A DNA stretch of 64,000 nucleotides from Pyronema omphalodes (GCA_024516155.1 JAJJXM010000002.1:1550001-1614000), one strand, 5' to 3'. Positions 9,851-22,862 are shown, counted from the stretch's first letter. Numbers and translations: made by a program. The notes: generated from the letters alone by a model not told the origin.

Positions 9851-11142
9851 AAAGCCTGGCATAGATGTAGGGCTATCTGCTTTTCTTTTTCTTCTTCTTT
9901 TTCTTCTTTTTCTTTTTCTTCTTCTTTTTCTCTGTCTTTGTTGCAGTATACCTATCGAGCCCTGTATGACATTTAAAGTTGTTTCTATGATAATTAAAAT
10001 CGCTATTACATCTACTGATCGAGTACATAGAGCCTAGAGGTAGACGCCTCCATTAGCCATTAGCCATTATCGCGCTCCCCTCCTATATGTATGCCACCAT
10101 ATTCGGAGGAACCATCCGTCTCTCTTTCTTCTCTTCTTCAGTCCCACCCCATTCTTCGTTCTTGTTCCGTGACTCCTCCTCCTCCTCTTTACTCTCCGAT
10201 TCATCCCTTTTTCTCAGGTTCTGAGCCACCCTCAAACCTAAGACCCAGATAGGTTTCATGGATAGTCACTCGGTGATTATGGGGGTTATTGGAAATGTTG
10301 ATTTTAAGATATAGAGCATCAAGAGCATCGAGATTATTGGACTACCTGGTTTAAGGGTATATATATATGCAGGAAATATGGATATATATTTATTTTTCGA
10401 CAAATCAAAGGAAGGTATATTCCCCAACCCTATCCGATAATCTCCACGCCGATCCATCCAAGACAGCCGACGGTATTTTCCGGGAAGATATATTGTATAG
10501 AATCGTCATTACTGTCAATTTTCAAGTACAGAAAAATGTCAGTGAGTAAAGATTTTGATTAGTTGTCTAACATAACACGGGATTTTGTATATATAATTCA
10601 GAACCCCTATATATGTGTGTAGACCAATTAGACCAATCCAATAAAATAATCATTATCCTCACCCACGTAAAAAGCCACTTGCCAGCGTTCCAATTCCTAC
10701 ACACACAGGTGATCCAAGCCAGAAATAATAAAGCTTCAAGTAACCATTACTTCGATTCCAGAACATGAACATGAAAACCACCCATCTTCCCCATCACTAA
10801 AAGTTAAAAAGTATCTACACCAAATCCCCATGGATAGTTTCTAAATCACAATCATCTCAATATCCGCTAAGTAGTTCTCACAGTGCAAAAAAAAAAAAAA
10901 GAAAAAAATCACGATATCTCATGCCTCAACAGTAAACTTGCATACCCCGGGAAAAAAAGAAAGGAGAGAAAAAAAAAACAATAGCATTGACGCCAAATCA
11001 AACCGCATACTCCGGATATATCATCCCCGCCGTACCTCTTAATATCCCCGCTTACCACTTGGTATCATCTCCGCAACCCACTTACACTCACACACCCTTC
11101 ACCCCCCCCCCCCCCATGTCTCAGCCAGCCCATTCGAGCTAT
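9503..11142. other. LINE leader, then intergenic DNA without a supported gene
   Basis: Up to about 9850 this is the presumed LINE 5' UTR, including an 11-base G run at 9787-9797. A TTC/TTTTTC microsatellite occupies 9884-9932. From about 9940 the DNA is AT-rich and holds only short unconvincing ORFs. A C14 run sits at 11102-11115, just past the lectin stop codon. Confidence 0.6.
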
Positions 11143-12632
11143 TTAGAATCTCGAACGCTGGTTCTTCTGCTTCCAGGCCACAAATCCAATGTAGCCTCCT
11201 CCACAAGCAACAACAAACAAAACCATCTTCATAAAGAACCAACCCCATCCACCACCCTCCTGCTTCTTGGCACGGAGCTTACGAGCCTTTCCTCCCTTTC
11301 CGGGTCCGGGACGAGTAGGGTTGGTGCTGTACAGGTTCTTGGCGTCGACGGAGATGAGGTCGTGGTTATCTATTTGTGCGGGTTAGCCCTGGTCCAGGAT
11401 GCCTAGTAACCAAAGTGGGGCAACGAGCAAGCGAGGCCAACAAGGGTAGCTGATAGAAGATAGACAGGGCAGGGGGAGCTTACCACTCAGCTCACCACAG
11501 TGCGCAGTGAATCCCAAGTAAGCGACCTGAGGAAGGGTGACATTTGAGACGGAGAAGCACTGAACCCAAGTATCGACGCTCTTGTACTGCAAGTCAAGCT
11601 GGAGGTAGTTCTCTTGGAAGTAGGTAAGTTTTGCTTTCGTGGGGATGTTGGAACCACGAATTCCCCTGGCGGAACAACCGGCGAGTTCGTTCTCTTTTCC
11701 GTCGTGGGCATGGTCATAGGATTTCTGACCATCACCTGCGTTGGGAATTAGCCATGCTCGCTGATTGATACTGTGTGATGTGATGCTGTAGCTTCACGGG
11801 CTTCGTGTAACACGGAATTTCGCCCTCCGAGGACACAAGAGGCGGGGTAAAGAGGCCACATACCCAACATAGCAGAAACGTAAGGAAATACAACACCAGG
11901 GCGGTTGTTCTTGTAGGTATCAATGAAAAGTCCCAATCCCTCGAAGTTATCAGCAGCTCCGAAGACGGGTCCAGGAAGCGCGCGCTGCTTGGTGATCCAT
12001 AATGCCATTCCATCTCCGTAAAGGTTTCCTTGTCCATGGATCTTGAATTCCCACTCAATCTATCACTCGGTTAGTATTACATCACGAGGTGGTGGCGGCG
12101 GCGAGATAAGGCGAAGCGGGGGCGTTGTGTTCGATGTTTGACGGGGCTGAGGTCATGAGAAAAGTAGGAGAGAGGGATTGCGCCGTACCTCCCAATTCGT
12201 CGCAGTCAAGGGAAGTCTTGACCAGACCCATCCTGCCTGGTGCTGTCTGTCTGCGGTCAATCTGATGTACCTGTTGTCATAATCTCATTAGCTTTCGTTC
12301 CGCATAATATTCACATAATTGTCCGCAATTCATGTGCAACTTACTGATCCGCCCGCACCACTGTGTCGCCTCCAAAGTCGAACCACCTCGACTGCAAGTC
12401 CTGGTCAAGGTAGGGCTAATTCGTCAGCATCAGGTGTTAGGGTAGAGTCCTAAGTAATTTGAAGTGGCAAGATGAGGTTGCCGCGTACCTGGCTTAAACT
12501 GTGGGTGCGTAGAGGAACAGATTTAACGGTGTCGCCATCGTCCTGAGCAGCGACTACCTGGCTGAAGCAAAGGGCTGAGATAAGTAAACCCCAAGCTGTA
12601 GCGCTCCAACTTGAGCTTTGTAAAAACTTCAT
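11143..12632 (-). CDS. L-type lectin, ER-Golgi cargo receptor (VIP36/Emp47-like)
   Basis: Model: exons 12632-12489, 12415-12345, 12270-12189, 12059-11864, 11735-11484, 11369-11143; 323 aa. Residues 1-29 are a signal peptide (LLISALCFSQVVAAQ). The L-type lectin domain follows, with SRWFDFGGDTVV, WEIEFEFKIHG-like strands, GDGMALWIT and LGLFIDTYKN, the Ca2+/mannose-binding region. Near residue 285 a single membrane span (MVLFVVACGGGYIGFVAW) precedes a short basic tail, KQKNQRSRF, ending in Arg-Phe. This is the layout of type I lectin receptors that cycle between ER and Golgi and carry high-mannose glycoproteins. All six exons join in frame with GT-AG introns. Assignment to Emp46/47 rather than VIP36 is not resolved. 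The protein lacks the long coiled coil of ERGIC-53. Confidence 0.88.
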
Positions 12633-13560
12633 TGTGGTGAATTGTATGCTGTCGAAATTGCGTTCAGTTGGTATAAAGTTGTAATGTTCGTTAAAGGTGG
12701 AAGTTTAAGGAGTATTCGTTCAAGCTGTAGCTGGTACGCTAAGACAGTTGCGGTACGCGTCAGGGGCGTTATCTTCTCAGGAACGGTTCTTTAGGACGGA
12801 CAATTTGTCCCGCTCAAGATTTGCTGCTGCAGAAATGTCAAGCGCGTATGCGTATATGGAGTAATTGTATTCGATTTTCGTGATTATGATGCTCTTAACT
12901 GTTGGTGACGCAGTGAGGTGGCCTCAAGTGGATGACGCCCAGCCACTAGGAGGGGATGGCGTTTAGCCGCGTTCGGCGTGTCGCATGTCATGACGACAAC
13001 CCTAATCCTCATCACGTGTACTACTTTATTTATGGCACGGTGATGATGCGCCACCTGCGGGAACGCAGAATTGATTACTTTGCTGACGTGTAATTATGTG
13101 TATTTCCCGATGAATTTAAGAAGGAAAAATATGGACATCATAGTAGAGAGGCCCACGAACCGGCGCCGTCCGGAGGCATCATAACTTAATATAGATAATC
13201 CAACCTTTGGGACATGAATAGTATGTTCTAAACTAATAGCAGGTTCCTGAGGCTCAATTACCCTAACACATAGGGCGTACTCCTAGTGCGATCGTCTGGA
13301 ATACATATGAAGGACGGGTCACGGCGAACGGGAGGTAAATAGTACTGTAAACATTTCTCAAACAATCAGTGCGATACAACGCATAAATACAAATATGACA
13401 ATCCTAAAAAATATCCAACGCAATTCAAAACTATTCCAAAGAACTATCTAGGTACCAATCATTACAAAAAGACCCAAACACCCGTCATACAAATCATAAC
13501 AATAACGCCCTGTACTTGTAGCAAAAACCCATTTTCGTAAAACCATGACCATACCAAGTT
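12633..13560. other. Intergenic, no gene seen
   Basis: Shared space between the start of the lectin gene and the end of the ZIP transporter gene. It should contain the lectin promoter on its left side. I see no ORF with recognisable content and no repeat of note. Confidence 0.6.
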
Positions 13561-15105
13561 CTATTCGGCAGTGATCGCACTCGAAAATCCCATAATCGAC
13601 ATTCCAATAAACGCCCAAACAAATGGCAAACGGGAACCGTGGTGCAGTTGAATTGCTTGTGAAAAAAGTTGTAGACCAACGGAACACATGATTCCGGCTA
13701 AATAAATGTTAGCACTGAAAACGAACGGAATATAATGGGGCGGGATAGCAATGTACCTGTAATAGCGAAAAGAGCTCCGTAAACGCCGCGATTTAATTCA
13801 AATCCACTACGGTTGATACTCGCCCAGGCAGCCAATGCCCCGGCAGGTTGTGCAAGACCACCCAAAAGGCTTGCCCAAATCACAGCCTTTGTCCGGGACC
13901 GGAGGGCGAGGAATAATGGTAATGACATGGCAAACCCCTCTGCAATGTTGTGTACAAAAAGTGCAAGGAATACATTAAATCCGAGTGTTGGATCGGCATG
14001 GTTCGTAGCATACGTAATTATACCCTAAAAAATGTCAATTGGAGTCTGGAATAGATCAATGGTTAAATAATACCTCCGGAAATTTGTGTAAAGCAATTGC
14101 AAGTGAAGTCTGCACTCCAATGCTAAGAAATTTGTTTTTTGCAACATGGTGATGACCCTCCTCCTCAGCCGCGTCCTCAAGAGGAAGGTGGTGGTGGGAG
14201 CCCTGCATTGCCCGCTCCACATGCTCGTGCTCATGCTCATGGTTGTGGCTGTGGCTGTCGTCGTGGTCGTGGTGCTCATGAGCGTTCTCTGCCACATGGA
14301 TGTGTCCATCGTGGCTTGAACTACCGTTCTTGATACTAACAGCCGGTTTCTTATTCTTATCAATGCTACATTTCTGATCGCAAGGATGGTCCGAATACCC
14401 ATAACACTTTCCGTCGACACACTGGTTTTTGGTGACCAAAGAAGCCGCATACTTAAGCGATGGCATGCGGCGTATTAACGGCGTCCGTTCGGTTGCGGTG
14501 TCATGAACAACGGGTTTCACCGCCTGCTCAATGTCGCGTGCATCACCGTAGGTAGTTTGAGCATGCTTCAATCCACCATGATCGTCGCAGGTAACAATTG
14601 ATGAGGGTAGGCATCGGTGTAGGAGTTCAGATATGAGCTGGAGACCCAAAACACCACCCAAGAACGACCCCATAACAGCGTAGCCGGTATGACTTGGCGA
14701 GAGTCCATGTTGTGTAAAGTATTCTTGTGCCTCGGGTAGCAGATTGAACAGCGCAGAGAAAAACTATTGCCAAAATACTAATCAGCCTCCAGGAAAATGT
14801 TTTTATGCGTAGAACAACAGATGAAACATTCCAGAAGAACTAAAATTACATACCATCACTCCGAAGCTTAAGCTTAGCGAGGCCGCGAGAAACGGTGTGC
14901 TCTCTCGAATATTGAACGATCTCCATTGGGGAACGATATGCGCGATGATGTCAAGGTTAATGAAGCACGCCCCGAAAGCTGCGGCAGGTTATCAGCAACT
15001 GAACTGCATATTTGCAGAGGTGGAAACAAAAAGCTTCAGGAACGAACCACACGCAAGACCACTGACACAGGCCAGTATCCATCCTCGAGAGTCGTTTGAA
15101 ATCAT
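13561..15105 (-). CDS. ZIP-family zinc transporter with histidine-rich loop
   Basis: Model: exons 15105-15048, 14978-14854, 14763-14074, 14024-13757, 13697-13561; 425 aa. Moves Zn2+ (or a similar metal) toward the cytosol. Three N-terminal membrane spans are followed by a long cytosolic loop rich in His, Asp and Glu (about residues 195-240, strings such as HEHHDHDDSHSHNHEHEHEH), a metal-binding loop typical of the family. The metal-site helices carry HKFPEG and HNIAEG, the GufA/ZupT-type signature, close to yeast vacuolar Zrt3. The protein ends just after a final hydrophobic span. The first intron uses a GTTCGT donor with a good branch site (TGCTGATAAC). The vacuolar location is inferred from family likeness. 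Confidence 0.85.
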
Positions 15106-16690
15106 GTTGAATTTTCAAGGGAGCTATTGCAGTCGCAGCGGGCAGTGTGGTGGGGTACCCTGTGACAGGCTTCGTGGCTAACGATACGGCGAGGCGAGCT
15201 GAACCGAAGCAAGCGAGCAGTGGTGAAAAATAGCGACTTTGATAGTAACAGAATGAGGGTTCTGGTCGAGGGTATTTGTATCTCGCAAGGTGCGCAGTTT
15301 CGTAATCTGATGTGGGTCGGGAAGCGACAGTAGAGCAAGAGTCGATAGGCCTCGACTGTTCGCGTGCAGATAATCCTTTGTATGTTCCGGTACGTTGAAT
15401 TCCTTCGGATAGGACTTCTGGTGGGTGTATGTCTGTGGTGGAGTTTTGAGGTTTGATGCAGATACGGAGCTGTCGGTGGCGACACCTCTCTGGTGAAGAG
15501 TGTGTCTATGCGGTACTGATACTCTCTGGATCTGCTCCCACCATACCAAGCACGAAGGCTTGTCTGCCCGCTTCTTGGATTTGCACCTTAGCAGTCAAAA
15601 GTTAACAAACAGCGGACCTAGCACCCGAAGAATTTGTCCCTATGAATCTCTAGTGGGGACATTCTATTCCTCCTTTGCAATAGTTTGTGAGAATCGTTCG
15701 CTCTCCAAGAACAAAGAGGAGAGGCTCTGCGCACGATGCGCCCCTTGTTTGGCTGTGAGGGGCGCGGTGTGGAGAGCGGACCCTGTTGGCAACCGACGGC
15801 ACGCAACCTTGTCACCTTGGTAGTTGACCATCCAGGTACACAGCCTGGCGTGACCGGACAAGGCGAGGCCGAGCCAGCGAGGCGAATGGATTCAATGGAA
15901 TGGCAGCGGCGAGCACGGACAAAGTTCAAATCTCGTGAAGCCCTGTGGACAGCCGAATGCTGAGTCAGGATGATGCAAATAACGTCATGCCAACAGTCAT
16001 ACAAACCAAAAGTATAATTGTTGAAATGACAAACCACCAAGGTGACCGATTAATGAATGACACGGTTTTTTTCATCAGCCTTACAGCGTCAAGTACATAC
16101 ATACCTTACCGCGGAAGGGTCTCAAAAATTCAAACGGCTTCCGGAAGATCACCATTTACAGTCTGGACAATTGTTAGGGCTGCATGACTCGGCAGAGCCG
16201 GGAATTGTTGGATAAGGCCGGAATGATAATAACATTCGAGTGATATCCGAATATCCGCTCTGGCCATTCTCCATCTGTCTCGTCTCGCACGATGGATCAT
16301 CAAATCTGCGTCAAAGCCCTCAATTGAGAAATGTATTGAATTCCCTGTGTCTTCTCGACTTTGAGTTACCTCAAAATTTTTCCGGCAGTAGAGTGAATAA
16401 TATAACCAGACCCTCGTGAACGTTGTGGAGCATGACCAGAATTCCGTCCCGTGGTTCGCCTGCGTAAGGCATGTGGCCGTTTACGGACTGGACCTACATG
16501 AATATGGGCCATACAGGGCCTGCCAGAATACAGTACAGTGGAGAAGTATATCATCGATATCCCTAACCCACAAATTTAGACCGCTTCTGACGTTGCAGTA
16601 TACATCCAGGGATCTGTAGCCCCTCCACCGGACCACGTCAGTCTCCTCGCGTTTCTCACCCCGCGTCTCGTCAATCTTTCGAACTGCGCA
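15106..16690. other. Divergent intergenic region between ZIP transporter and NUC1
   Basis: Both neighbours start away from this space, so it should hold both promoters. The small ORFs here show no domain or codon bias and overlap each other on both strands. No tRNA or repeat was recognised. Confidence 0.5.
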
Positions 16691-17980
16691 ATGTCGAAAG
16701 CAACTCTCGGTCTTATCGCCGCCGCCGGAGCCGCTACCGGAGCGGCCGCAACTGCTCTATTCTACAACAGCCGCGGGCAGACCGCTCCCACTGCTTCCCC
16801 GGCCGTTGCCTCCGCTGTAGCTGCTGGTGCTGCCGCTGGTGTTGCTGCCGCTACTACTGTTGCTGCTAACAACCGCACTGCTCCTGCTCCTGCTCCCCAG
16901 CAGAGGAGGAGTGATGTACCTGTCAACCCGGCCGGTTTCTTTCAGTATGGTAGGTTTTCTATTATTCCCGACGACTGGCTGAGTGGAGAGTATCCCGAGA
17001 TGGCGAGATGATGGATTATGGAATATAAATGGGGAGTGTTGGATAGCTATAAAATATAGGATACAGACTATGGTTGAGGATATGGGCTGATGATGATTAA
17101 TTTAGGTTTCCCCGGACCTGTGAATGACGTTGCTGCAAGAGCTGGATTGGTTTCTGGATACGACCGCAGGACGAGGAACCCTGCTTGGGTGAGTAGTGAT
17201 GGAATATTCTACAGATGAATTTTTGAGAGCTGATTGGGAACATAGGTTGTTGAGCACATCACTCCCGAGTCGCTAGCTATGAAGGAAGGAGACCGCAAGA
17301 ACTCCCAGTTCGTTGAGGATGAAGCCAGTATGTCTACAATATCCCCATTCACAGAATCTCACATACACCAAGCTCTTAGCTAACTCTCCTCAGTCCCCGA
17401 GATGTTCCGCGCAAAGATGAATGACTACCGCGGTTCCGGCTACGACCGTGGTCACCAAGTCCCAGCTGCGGACTGCAAATTCTCCCAACAAGCTATGGAC
17501 GACACTTTCTTCCTCTCCAACATGTGCCCTCAGGTTGGTCAAGGTTTCAACCGCGATTACTGGTCCCACTTTGAAGATTTCTGCCGTCGTCTAACCCAGA
17601 AATACCCCTCTGTCCGCATTGTCACTGGTCCTCTGTACCTCCCCAAGCAGCACCCCGATGGAAAATGGCGTGTCAGCTACGAGGTTATTGGAAACCCTCC
17701 CAACGTTGCTGTGCCTACCCATTTCTATAAGGTTATTCTTGCTGAAGGAAAAGACGCCAACGCGCCTGTTGCCGTGGGAGCATTCATCCTTCCTAATGCT
17801 GTTATCAGCAACAAGACTCAGTTGACGGATTTCCAAGTGCCAGTAGAGATTGTTGAGAGGGCATCGGGATTGGAGTTCCTCAAGCTCCTACCCGCAAACA
17901 AGAAGAAGGAGCTTTGTAAGGAGATTGAGTGCTCTTTGATTATTAAGGAGTTCAACAATTCGAGGAAGGGAAAGAACTAA
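16691..17980 (+). CDS. NUC1: Mitochondrial DNA/RNA non-specific endonuclease (EndoG-type)
   Basis: Model: exons 16691-16949, 17106-17188, 17246-17327, 17394-17980; 336 aa, close to yeast Nuc1 (329). It degrades DNA and RNA in mitochondria and can act during cell death. The N-terminus has a short hydrophobic stretch and an Ala/Pro-rich spacer, consistent with mitochondrial import and inner-membrane anchoring. The catalytic motif YDRGHQVPAADCKFS begins near residue 147; its DRGH histidine is the general base. NMCPQVGQGFNRDYW supplies the metal-binding Asn and further active-site residues. All introns are 50-160 nt with GT-AG ends. It lies tail to tail with TIM13, with 143 bp between stop codons. 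Confidence 0.93.
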
Positions 17981-18123
17981 GCCTGCCTAGGCTTCCGTAG
18001 AGGCGTGGGGATCTGGGATACCACAGAGATATAGAGGAGTAGAACAGAACAAAATACAAGGAATTTTTTTGCTATCTATTGTACATAAACGATATAATAC
18101 CAAAGCGGCGCTTATAGCTGAAT

Positions 18124-19213
18124 CTAGTTGGATGAAGGGTCGGACTTGATGCGCTGGATGTAAGCGGAGGAGACCTGAAAGAGACAGGCGCAGTGTTAGC
18201 ATAGGTTTCCGAGGCCATGGTTATCTGGAGGTGCGAGGAGTGACATACGGTGTTCCAGGCGGTCATGTACTTCTGCATACACTGGGTCATGCAAGTAGAC
18301 TCACCGCTGGTGAAGCTGGAGCCGGGCTTGGGAACACACTTCTCGAAGCAGTTGGTGTTGATTTTCTAGCACTCAGTCAGCTTCCGGTCTCCACATTATC
18401 TCCGCCGCCTTTCGGTATGTCTCTTCCACCCCCGTACTCTCACACTCCCGGCGCCCTCGACACCCCACCGGCTTCTCTTAGCCTTTTCCTCGTCTCTTCA
18501 CAGTCCAAGACTGGGTAGATATTCCGACCTCCATCTCAACCCACAGATTTCCACCTCTTCCCCTCCACCTGTCTCGGCCCCTCAATTCCTCCTCTTCCTC
18601 TCCTCCTCCTCGACACATGTTGGGGTTGCTAGGTATAAACGAAAAGGTGGATTCGGCAGTGGTTACGTACGTCAATCAAAACGCGAGCGTTCTCGATATT
18701 CTGCTGCTGCTGAATAGTCTGGATAATGATCTGTAATTTTGGTCGGTTGTGTTAGCCCCTCTGGTTTCTGGTTTCTGGTTTGCAGTTTCTGGTTTCCCAT
18801 ATTCCGGTTTCTCGGTTTCCAGTTTCGCCGCTGGGCCCTCTTTGTGCCCCTCCTCAATTCCCCCAATTCCCCTCAAGTCCCTCCAATTCCCCTTGATTCC
18901 TCCACTTCCCCAATTCCCCATTTCCCCAATTCCCCCAGTTCCCCCAATTGCCCTAATTCCCTTCTCCTCCCGCAACCACCGCCGGTATATCCCCCAAGCC
19001 TCCAAGCGCAGCACTGACGAAGCAATCGCGAGTATCGGGGTAACCAGGACCATCTGGACCATCGGGAAAGCCGCCTCCAAACCAAAAGCGCAAAGCCGCA
19101 TCCAATCCAAAACGCAAAGCCACAAAAAGAAAAGAAAAAAATAAACGCACCTGCTTCTTCTCTTCCTTAGTCTGGTTTCCGCCGAGTCCGAACATGTTGT
19201 TAACGCCGTCCAT
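18124..19213 (-). CDS. TIM13: Mitochondrial small TIM chaperone Tim13
   Basis: Model: exons 19213-19151, 18730-18671, 18365-18249, 18174-18124; 96 aa. Small TIM proteins form hexamers in the intermembrane space that escort membrane proteins to the TIM22 complex. Twin CX3C motifs (CFEKC and CMTQC) are spaced 15 residues apart. The context CVPKPGSSFTSGE and MQKYMTAWNTV is most like Tim13 rather than Tim8, 9 or 10. The 97 codons are spread over 1.09 kb because introns 1 (420 nt) and 2 (305 nt) are long for this genome and contain tandem pyrimidine-rich repeats. Confidence 0.88.
18731..19150 (-). repeat. Minisatellite-bearing intron 1 of TIM13
   Basis: The 420-nt intron contains two simple arrays: a TGGTTTC-type array at about 18763-18822, and a run of CCCAATTCC-type units at about 18848-18962. 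Acceptor and donor sites are normal. Confidence 0.6.
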
Positions 19214-19954
19214 TTTGGGGAGTGTGGGGGGCTGTGAAGGTGATGAGGTCAGTAGGTGTGGGTTGCTATGTATCTTCATTTGTTCAGTTCGGAGTTTCGC
19301 TAAGGTGGAAAATTGTTTGGCTTGGCGCTTGGACTTGGTGCTGCGTGGTGCGCTATGGATACGTCATCTGGTTTGTACATGTCGACTGTACATACTACAG
19401 AACTCCCACCCCCGGACCCCAGGGAAACGCGGAGTTCTCGATATTCTTTAAGGTCTTGAGAATTTACTGAAATTTTCGAAATTTTTGAAATTTTTGAAAT
19501 TATTAAGTTTTAGTTTAAATTTTATTACATCTATAATTCTTCACAGACCTACATATACACTCTACAATGTACATACAACACCAACACCCCGATTTCCCGT
19601 ACAGTAAATGCATAGTGATTTCCTATGTAGATTCATAAATACTAAACGCTGAATGCATGCTGACATATTAACAATGACGACGGATTTGTTATACATACAT
19701 ACGTAATCAAGGCTCGGAACGATCCGAGATGCGGTTTGGAGGTTTGGAGGTTTGGAGGTTTGGTGCAACATTGCAACATTTCCATAATGCAACCTTATCG
19801 GGCTTTGTTGCTGTTGTTGCTGTTGTTGTTGTTATCAGGATGGATTGGGTTGAGCTGGGCTGGGCTGGGCTGGGTTAAGCTGAGTTGAACTGAGATTACT
19901 TTAAAGAGCGAAGAGTTTGTTTGATTTTAGTTATTTACTTCCCAATATATCCCT

Positions 19955-21441
19955 ATTACGGCAATGCATTTGTACATGGAGGGCCAAAAGAATTTTGCCA
20001 CCGAACCAACACCAGATGTATGTCGCATGCACAACATCCAACAAGTGCACTTTCGGGCACTACCACCCACCAGCCACAGACACCGTTGCCCCAACCATAC
20101 CACACCGCTGACTAAACCACGGAAACGCGCATTACATATAGTGGTAATCCAAATGACACAAAATATTCTTAAGCGTAAATCAAACAATTGTTAAGTAAAA
20201 GACATCAAGACTATAAAGCGCAAATAACACAGTTGTCATTAAAAAAAAATTGATGGACGGTTCTGCAGTGGCTGTTGAGATAGTGGTGATTTAGATCGAA
20301 CAGAATATTCTACGAGCGCAGATAAAGCAGTGTACGATGAATGAATGCAAATGAAGTGATGCAGGATGAGATTTTATATTACAGCCCTAAGAATAGTAGA
20401 TGAATGGAGTGGAAAAAGGATTTTCTTGCTGATATTCTGAGCTATCGTAGTTTTTCCACCATAGAAACACCACAGCACTTATTGAAACTTCATAGAAACA
20501 ACAGACTTTTCTTTTAGCAACGGAATGATGTCACGGTTGATTGCCTTGAGAAGCGGCTGCTCCATGTATATTTAATGCTTTCTTTCTTCACTGTATATAC
20601 ATAGTGGAATGATTTAGTGGCGATCGAAGGAAGGGAAATGCGAGGCGTTTTAATTTGATTGACGGTGAAATCATTTTTTTCTCAGTGGCATCATAAGCTT
20701 TTTTTTTAGGTTTTACATTTAGGGGTTTTTTTATCCAGAATGCTTTGTTTGATTCTTTTGGACGCGAGAGTAATGCTAATTCTATATGTGTGATTTTTTT
20801 TTGAAAGTTTTGTGACATACGTATCAAGATTTACCTATTAAAGGAGCTAAAGAGATCTTCACGGACATAATAAGCAATAATCTGTAGAGAAAAGACAAAA
20901 TAAAGAAAAAATGACAGCAAGAACCATACTGATGGTGACTTTATTGTTTTTTTTAAGTCATATTCAGAACAGTACGGTCATGATTTCTTCTCTGCCAGTG
21001 GTAAAAACAGTAATACCTCTAATTCTCTAATATTTTACTCTGAGCCCCGAACCCAAGAGAATCTCTACATTTTACTGATCATTATTTACTTTTATACGCG
21101 CTGTTATACAAGATTTTCTGTAGCATTACTGCCTTTCTATTCATTTTTTCTAACTACTGTGTTATGTGCGCTTTAAAATATCGATATCATCGATTCGACT
21201 ATTGTTTATTGTTTTATTTGCGCTTAACAATATTCTGTGCCATTTAGATAACAAATGTACTTTCTGCGCGCTGCCGATTTTATGGAGCGCCACAGCCTGT
21301 GGTTTAGTCAGCGGTGCTTGTGGCTTGTAGGTCATGGGTAGTGGAAAGTGCACTTGTTGGATGTTGTGCATGCGACGTGCATGGAGTGTTGGTTTTGTGG
21401 CAAAATTCTTTTGGCCCTCCATGTACAAATGCATTGCCGTA
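19955..21441. repeat. Large inverted repeat with ~300-bp arms (foldback/MITE-like)
   Basis: Left arm about 19955-20252; right arm about 21138-21441, reverse complement. The outer edge of each arm reads ACGGCAATGCATTTGTACAT then continues nearly identically for about 40 bases (GGAGGGCCAAAAGAATTTTG). Shared islands continue inward, for example CGCATGCACAACATCCAAC, CCGCTGACTAAACCAC, AATATT.TTAAGCG and AAAGCGCAAATAACACAG. I judge identity at roughly 75-85% with small gaps. The 885-bp centre is AT-rich and has no coding domain. It may be a foldback transposon, two opposed copies of a short element, or a non-autonomous DNA transposon. I could not find a clear target duplication. Confidence 0.7.
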
Positions 21442-22838
21442 CCTATCCTATTCATGTATTGGTCTTTCAACAGTTTTCTATTGGTATTCCATCAGTATTC
21501 TATCACTATGCACCATATGTATAGCTTCCCGGGGTTTATCGGGTGTGCATAAAAAATACGGAATCTTTTCGAGCTATGAAATAATAAGATAAAAAAAACA
21601 TTACTATCACTCTGGGTATGGATAGAAATGCATATTCTAGGGGGAAAAACTTTCTTTGTTGTTTGTTTGTTTGTTTGTTTTTATTGAAATGTCATGCTAT
21701 TGCGAAACTCTGGAACTGGAATTCTGGAACTGTTACTCTGGAACTCCGGAAATCTGGGAATCTAAGTGGAGTACATATATAATACTAATACCGTTTGTTT
21801 GAAAAATAAAAGAGTCTAAAAACAATTATTGTTTGATGCATAAGCAGAATTACTTTCCGTTGATTGTTTAGTTTGTACAGATTGGTATTAAATGCTGATG
21901 GTTAACTAAATAAATGCTTGATATGGTTGATATAGTTTGATACGTTGATACTTGGTAATTGGATGTTCCGGAGATGGTTGTATTTGGATGTATGATATTC
22001 TGGATCTTTTAACTGTTCTGGGAGTTGTTTATTTCTGGGATTCGATTGCATATACACAAACTTTCAAACTTTGCAGGCTTCGTAAGCTTTGCGAGCTTTG
22101 CAAGCTTTGCAAGCTTCACAGACTTTGCGGGCCTTGAACGATTCGTTCAAACTTGTCGAATTATATGACACATGACCACCGGAGCCGGTTGAATAATGTA
22201 CCGACTTGTATCTTTTGCATCACGTATCCGTCTTGAGTGGTGGAAACAAACACGGGTTTTGTGTAGCTCTCTCGCCGGTATTGAGACGGCCAAGAGTCTT
22301 TAGAGTGTCTTTAGTGTCTTGGCAAGTGAGGCAAAGGGTCTTGCCGTGTAAGAATGCCAGGAATGTGTATATGGCACCATATATACAACAATAATAATTC
22401 AATTAATAAAAAAAATAACCGTCATCTCAACCAAAACAGACGCCGAAGCTGCCAAAAAGACTTCCCGAGATTTTCCTCATTAACTTGAAAGTCCCGTTAA
22501 TCGCGCTGTTACGCAGAGTCCGAGACCGTGATATCTCCAGCTTTACCCCGAGCTTGCTGTGTCTATGCTGTGCTCTCCCCTAGTCAGACTTTATGCACCG
22601 GTTGCATCGTTGCCCTTACGGCATGAAGAGGTGCCCTTCCGTTGCGGCTGTTGCTGAAGCTCTAGATCGCCGCGAACCACACTCCCTCTTCAAAAGTCAA
22701 GAAATCCCTATCCCTCAATCAATCAACTAAATTCATCCACCGTCTCCGCACAGATTCCGACGTCTGAAAGTCAGCTACTGCACCAGCCTAGTGCCCTGAA
22801 CACACCGGACAAAGTAAAACTCCTAAACGTCCGAAGAT

Positions 22839-22862
22839 CCCCCCCCCCCCCCCCCCCCCCCC
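22839..22862 (+). repeat. C24 homopolymer
   Basis: Uninterrupted run of 24 C about 460 bases upstream of the ORF at 23322. Confidence 0.95.

Noticed and set aside
15618..16040. 140-codon ORF (minus) between ZIP and NUC1
   Set aside because: Cys/Arg/His/Ser-rich composition typical of random frames, overlaps ORFs on the other strand, no splice partners.
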